A stretch of DNA of 64,000 bases from Orthonyx spaldingii (Eukaryota; Chordata; Aves; Passeriformes; Orthonychidae), in NCBI GenBank assembly GCA_013397795.1, contig VZTJ01003246.1:1429735-1493734 (forward strand). Direction: 5' to 3'. The notes below the pieces were generated by a model. It had not been told where the DNA came from and ran no database searches. It worked only from the letters and a program-made list of their open reading frames with translations. Every line of letters begins with the position of its first letter. Position 1 is the first letter of the stretch. Shown piece by piece: positions 60,212 to 64,000 of the stretch. Both the position numbers and the translations under genes were made by a program.

Positions 60212-63200
60212 ATATAACTGGATTATAACTTTATTCAAAGGCAGTGTATCTCAATTCAATGCTTCTCATGGAAACAAAGATTCCCCCTGTTAACATTTTA
60301 GGTAGTATTCTTTGATGCAGCACTATCTATGTTAGCTACACTGAAAAACTGCAAGAATTACTTTCCAGGAGGATAGACCTAATAGACTTAAAGAATGCAT
60401 AGGACAGAAGAAAATTTACTATTCTTAAAGCTAAAGGAAGAGCAATTAAATTTTATGATGTTGTCTCACAGACATAGTACAAATGAAATTAATGGACTAA
60501 GTATGTGCTTAAATACATAAAAGATCAAGGTTTAAATCTGCTTTATAACCTGCCAGCAGTTATACAAGTCAAGTACCTCTTATTCAAGTGTCAAGAGTTT
60601 ATTATTCAAATATTGTTCTAGACCAACATTGCTATTCTCTTTCTGTGAAAGTAGCAATAAGTGAATACATAAAAAAAGGTAAATGGGTGTTTAAATGTTA
60701 TTGGCTTCTAAAGGAATAAAGGGGGTCTGTGTTTTAGTTTGGGGGTTTTTGAGTGGTTTTTGTTTGGTTGATTTGTTTTGATTTTTGTTGGTTTTAGTTT
60801 TTTGGGGGGGAAGTTTCTTTTCCAATTATTGAAGAAAGAGATCATTCACATGGAAAACTGAAAGTCTGATGCCCCAAGAGTATTAATATTAATGCATATA
60901 CATTCTATAAGTGTACCATACAATTTTGGTATACAAAAATACCACATTGCCTGACCATTACTAGATTTCCCATGACAGACTTAATTTCAGTCTTAGGATT
61001 CTAGTAGACTGCAGAAGATATATATGTTATAAAATTCTATTTTTTGAATTCTATGTTAGAGGACTTTTACTTTTCACCAGTGTTATAAAATAGGTCACAT
61101 ATAAGAAATTACTGTCATAATAGTTCTATCAACAAGTTCAACACAGTTGGTTTTATTCCAAGTTAAGAATCACAAGCAAATATTTTAAGAAAAATATGTA
61201 GTTCTACTAAATAACAAAAAATCCATGTTAATCTAGATAAATTTGTATTACCCATTAACAGATATACTCAATTACAGATAAAAAACAATGATACTTTCCT
61301 CTTTCATACTACTTCAATATGAATAGGAAATATATAACTGAAAACTACTGAAAACTATTTCTTTATGGAAACAACTCAGCTAACAAAACCAAAAGTGCAC
61401 ACTCATACAAAATGTATTAAAAAAATATTTGAAAGGGTTTTTTTTTCAGAAGGCACGTGTGTATTATCACTGCAATGCTTACTGCTTTAGCAGGAATACT
61501 GAATTTAAAAATCTGCTCATTTAAAGTCAAAATACAAATTCTGGGATTGTGTGTATGTGTGCTTGCATATGCATACAAATCTTTCTACCCATACTTTGAA
61601 CCTTCAGGCAAAATGTAGTCAGGGTACTTGCACATTTTACTTAATAAGGCAGCAAATTAGATTTCTTTTTTACCCCAGAGGAGATAAAATTGATTACTTT
61701 GTAAATGGTTATCACACACAGTATTGTCAGGAATTGTTGAATGTTGAGGTTTAAAATAAAGCACAATTTCATTTTTTTTAATTACAGAGTGTATCAGTTT
61801 CAGAAAGTTCATAACATAGTCACAAAGTTCCTGTACATTTAACATTGAGCTTTCATATTTTTTTACAGATATATATTGTATGATGATTTTTTTTTTACTG
61901 AACTTGGGTTTATTTGCTGGCCTTGTAAAACTGAGAGCTTTTCTTTTAACAAGGCAAAAGATTACAGAAGAAATGTGGTCCAGGAGTTCAACTACTGTGC
62001 TGTCATCTTTCCACATGCTTTCCTCAAAGCTCACATAAGGTGGAATAACATATGTGCTTCCTGATGAGTATGCAGCCCACAGAGCATGATACACCTTTCC
62101 CACAAAAGGTCATACTATGCTATTCAAATGCTGATTTCCTCATTAACCTAGTTTTAAACCAAGCTATGGTTCTTGCTTTAGGCATGTCCATAGTTCTCTG
62201 TGGATACTGTTAGCACCATTAATTAAATCTGCATTTTTCAATTAATTGCTCACAATTCAGACTAGTATTCTGGGGATATTGAAAAGCACCATATTTTCAT
62301 AATGACAATTGCATTTATATTTTTAAATTTTATATATTTTTATTTTAAAGTAATCTACTAAAGAGTGCATTAAAATTATTGGAAAAGACTACAGTTGCAG
62401 TCAATGTTTTTATATAGTTGTAACAATGTAATATGGTGTATTATTCATCAGAACTTTGAACAGCATTTCTGGGAAGATACTGGTGATAGACTTCAGGTCT
62501 CCAGTACTCAGCAAAGGTGAGTCCATGATCACCTGTGCTGTCAGCTCAGCTTGATATTTCACTCTTTCCCCTCCACCTATCTGTGCAATGACAGTTACTT
62601 TTCAGAAACAAGAAATCTTTGACATGTAAACTGCAGTTAGCAAGGACAATGAAATAATTGTGTGGTGTTACGATGAACCAACACCAGAAAAGTAAATACA
62701 ACCATACTGTATATTTGTTCCCCATTAAGAAAACTGGAAAAAATATTATTTTTATACATTATTAACCTTTTTGACACTTCAATTCTGTTTTAAACTGTAG
62801 TTATAGTCCCAATGTTTTAGCTCATGCCTAATAATTGTTTCAAATCATTATCCACTTTAAAATGTGGCATCCAACCTTTTTGAGTATATGAGTTGCATGA
62901 CAAATATTATTAAATGTCCCCTGAAACATGCTGTGTGCCTGTCAAAATCAAGCACACGGGGAGTACTGCAACTGCAATTCCATTCATGGCATATTACAAA
63001 AAAAAAAAAATTAAATTGAGCTTCACTGGGTTAGCAAGTATAGGTAGGGGATTTGTAGACGTTTAGCTTTGCAGTTTTCTTTCTGAAGATGGAAATTCAG
63101 ATTATCATTTCCAGTCTATCATGTATTCTATAATGTAAATGGGAAACAGGTTATTAACAACTCAAAATTTAGTACATGTACATATCTGTATGCAAATACA

Positions 63201-64000
63201 TAGATAAAGTGATATTGAACAATCTGTGGTAATTTCCTGATTCTGCTACTTTTCAAATGCACCTAGTAACATTAATACCTTGTAGTTTTAATATCTTAAT
63301 TTCCAGAAGAGAATAAAGTCAGTAGAATCAATAAAGGTTTTTGTGTAAGAGTTTTGTTTGATTGCTTATTGTTTCTTATTGACAAAGCACTTGAAAACTT
63401 TAGCTGCTTAAGAAGGAACTCTTCACAATACACATATAAATAATTTTGACATTGTACAAGAACAGAAGCATAAGAATTAATGTAATTTCCAAACTCAGAG
63501 AAAGAAACCTCACATAACTTTTATATTGTCTAAATTGTGAGGGCCATGTTGACCTGGCAGAACTGTCAACAGAGAATTTTTTAAAGTTAGGATGATTTAA
63601 CTGATTATTTGGACATAGTATTAAAGAGAATTAGTCCCTCTGAAAGTCTTCCTTTTTAGCTTTGGCTTAATGACTAGATTCTCAGCTTTATACTTTTCAT
63701 GAGCTAAAGCTATGCAAAGTTTATGCAATGCCTTCAGCAAAGTACTGCTGTAGTAATGTTAAAATCACCCATTGTAATTATACAGAATGACGTGAAGGAA
63801 TAAGTATAGCAGGTAGCATTAGTGTTCAGTTTAGGTCTTATCAGCATATTCTTCATTTTCTAAACCTAATTTATTGTATATAATGTCTAGTACTATTGTT
63901 TCACTATATATATAACATTTGGTTTCGCTTAGTAGCACTTTAGTAATTAGTGAAATCAGAGCAATGAGAAATTTTAGTAGTTATCAGACTGATTTATTAA
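60212..64000. other. A+T-rich non-coding stretch to the window end
   Basis: No gene or repeat family is recognised beyond the T/G tract listed separately. It contains the longest open frame of the window (148 codons, minus, 61657-62103), which shows no motif, contains a lysine/isoleucine-rich low-complexity middle, and is best regarded as chance. A poly-A run occurs at about 62998-63011. Confidence 0.5.
60721..60810. repeat. T/G-rich low-complexity tract with G runs
   Basis: The plus strand is almost only T and G, with G5 runs at about 60721 and 60741 and a G7 run at about 60804, linked by TTTTG-type units. It is of the same general kind as the A/C tract at 30725-30900 but in the other polarity. 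Confidence 0.85.

Noticed and set aside
1..64000. Bacterial or viral operon, toxin system or mobile defence island
   Set aside because: No tightly packed frames, ribosome-binding sites or operon structure; the LINE and LTR content is that of a vertebrate genome.

Overview
This window looks like non-coding, repeat-punctuated DNA from a bird nuclear genome. The signs are many CR1 LINE fragments on both strands with the avian-type 3' tail, several LTRs of avian endogenous-retrovirus type, a decayed ERVL-like pol region, and long A+T-rich, CpG-poor single-copy stretches between them. I assign 'bird' with good confidence. A neoavian or passerine bird is a weaker guess, based on LTR styles recalled rather than on any search. 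I found no intact protein-coding gene, tRNA, rRNA, CRISPR array or bacterial-style operon. The longest open frame is 148 codons and looks accidental.

Layout. 607-2760: a plus-strand CR1 copy interrupted at 1442-2170 by a minus-strand solo LTR with a 6-bp target duplication. 3752-3990: a compact 239-bp solo LTR, minus strand, with a perfect 6-bp duplication. 4203-5760: an antisense CR1 reverse-transcriptase region, itself interrupted by a short plus-strand CR1 3' end. 6480-6725: another antisense CR1 piece. 6.7-19 kb: mostly featureless A+T-rich DNA with two weak retroviral or promoter-like islands (about 11.1-11.5 kb and 14.9-15.1 kb). 19085-21275: an ERV pol remnant with recognisable protease, reverse transcriptase, RNase H and integrase pieces, all disabled. 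22923-23520: a plus-strand LTR. 24655-24900: antisense CR1. 30725-30900: an A/C-only low-complexity tract. 31781-32381: a minus-strand LTR. 32.4-47.6 kb: a long quiet stretch with one CR1 3' end at about 41.5-41.76 kb. 47677-47777: a possible minus-strand exon of unknown identity. 48893-48971: a perfect (ATCC)n microsatellite. 52923-53652: a CpG-dense, probably younger solo LTR with a perfect 6-bp duplication, abutting an antisense CR1 tail. 56327-56765: antisense CR1. 58749-59692: a minus-strand LTR. 60132-60211: a last CR1 tail. The remainder is A+T-rich.

No genes here work together in a pathway. The biology is layered retrotransposition: CR1 first, then LTR insertions into or beside CR1, then recombination to solo LTRs and decay. 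Nothing I could read points to a new biological system. The items most worth a second look are the precisely delimited LTR insertions, the possible exon at 47.7 kb, and the strand-asymmetric low-complexity tracts. No alignment or database search was run, so family names rest on motif recognition.
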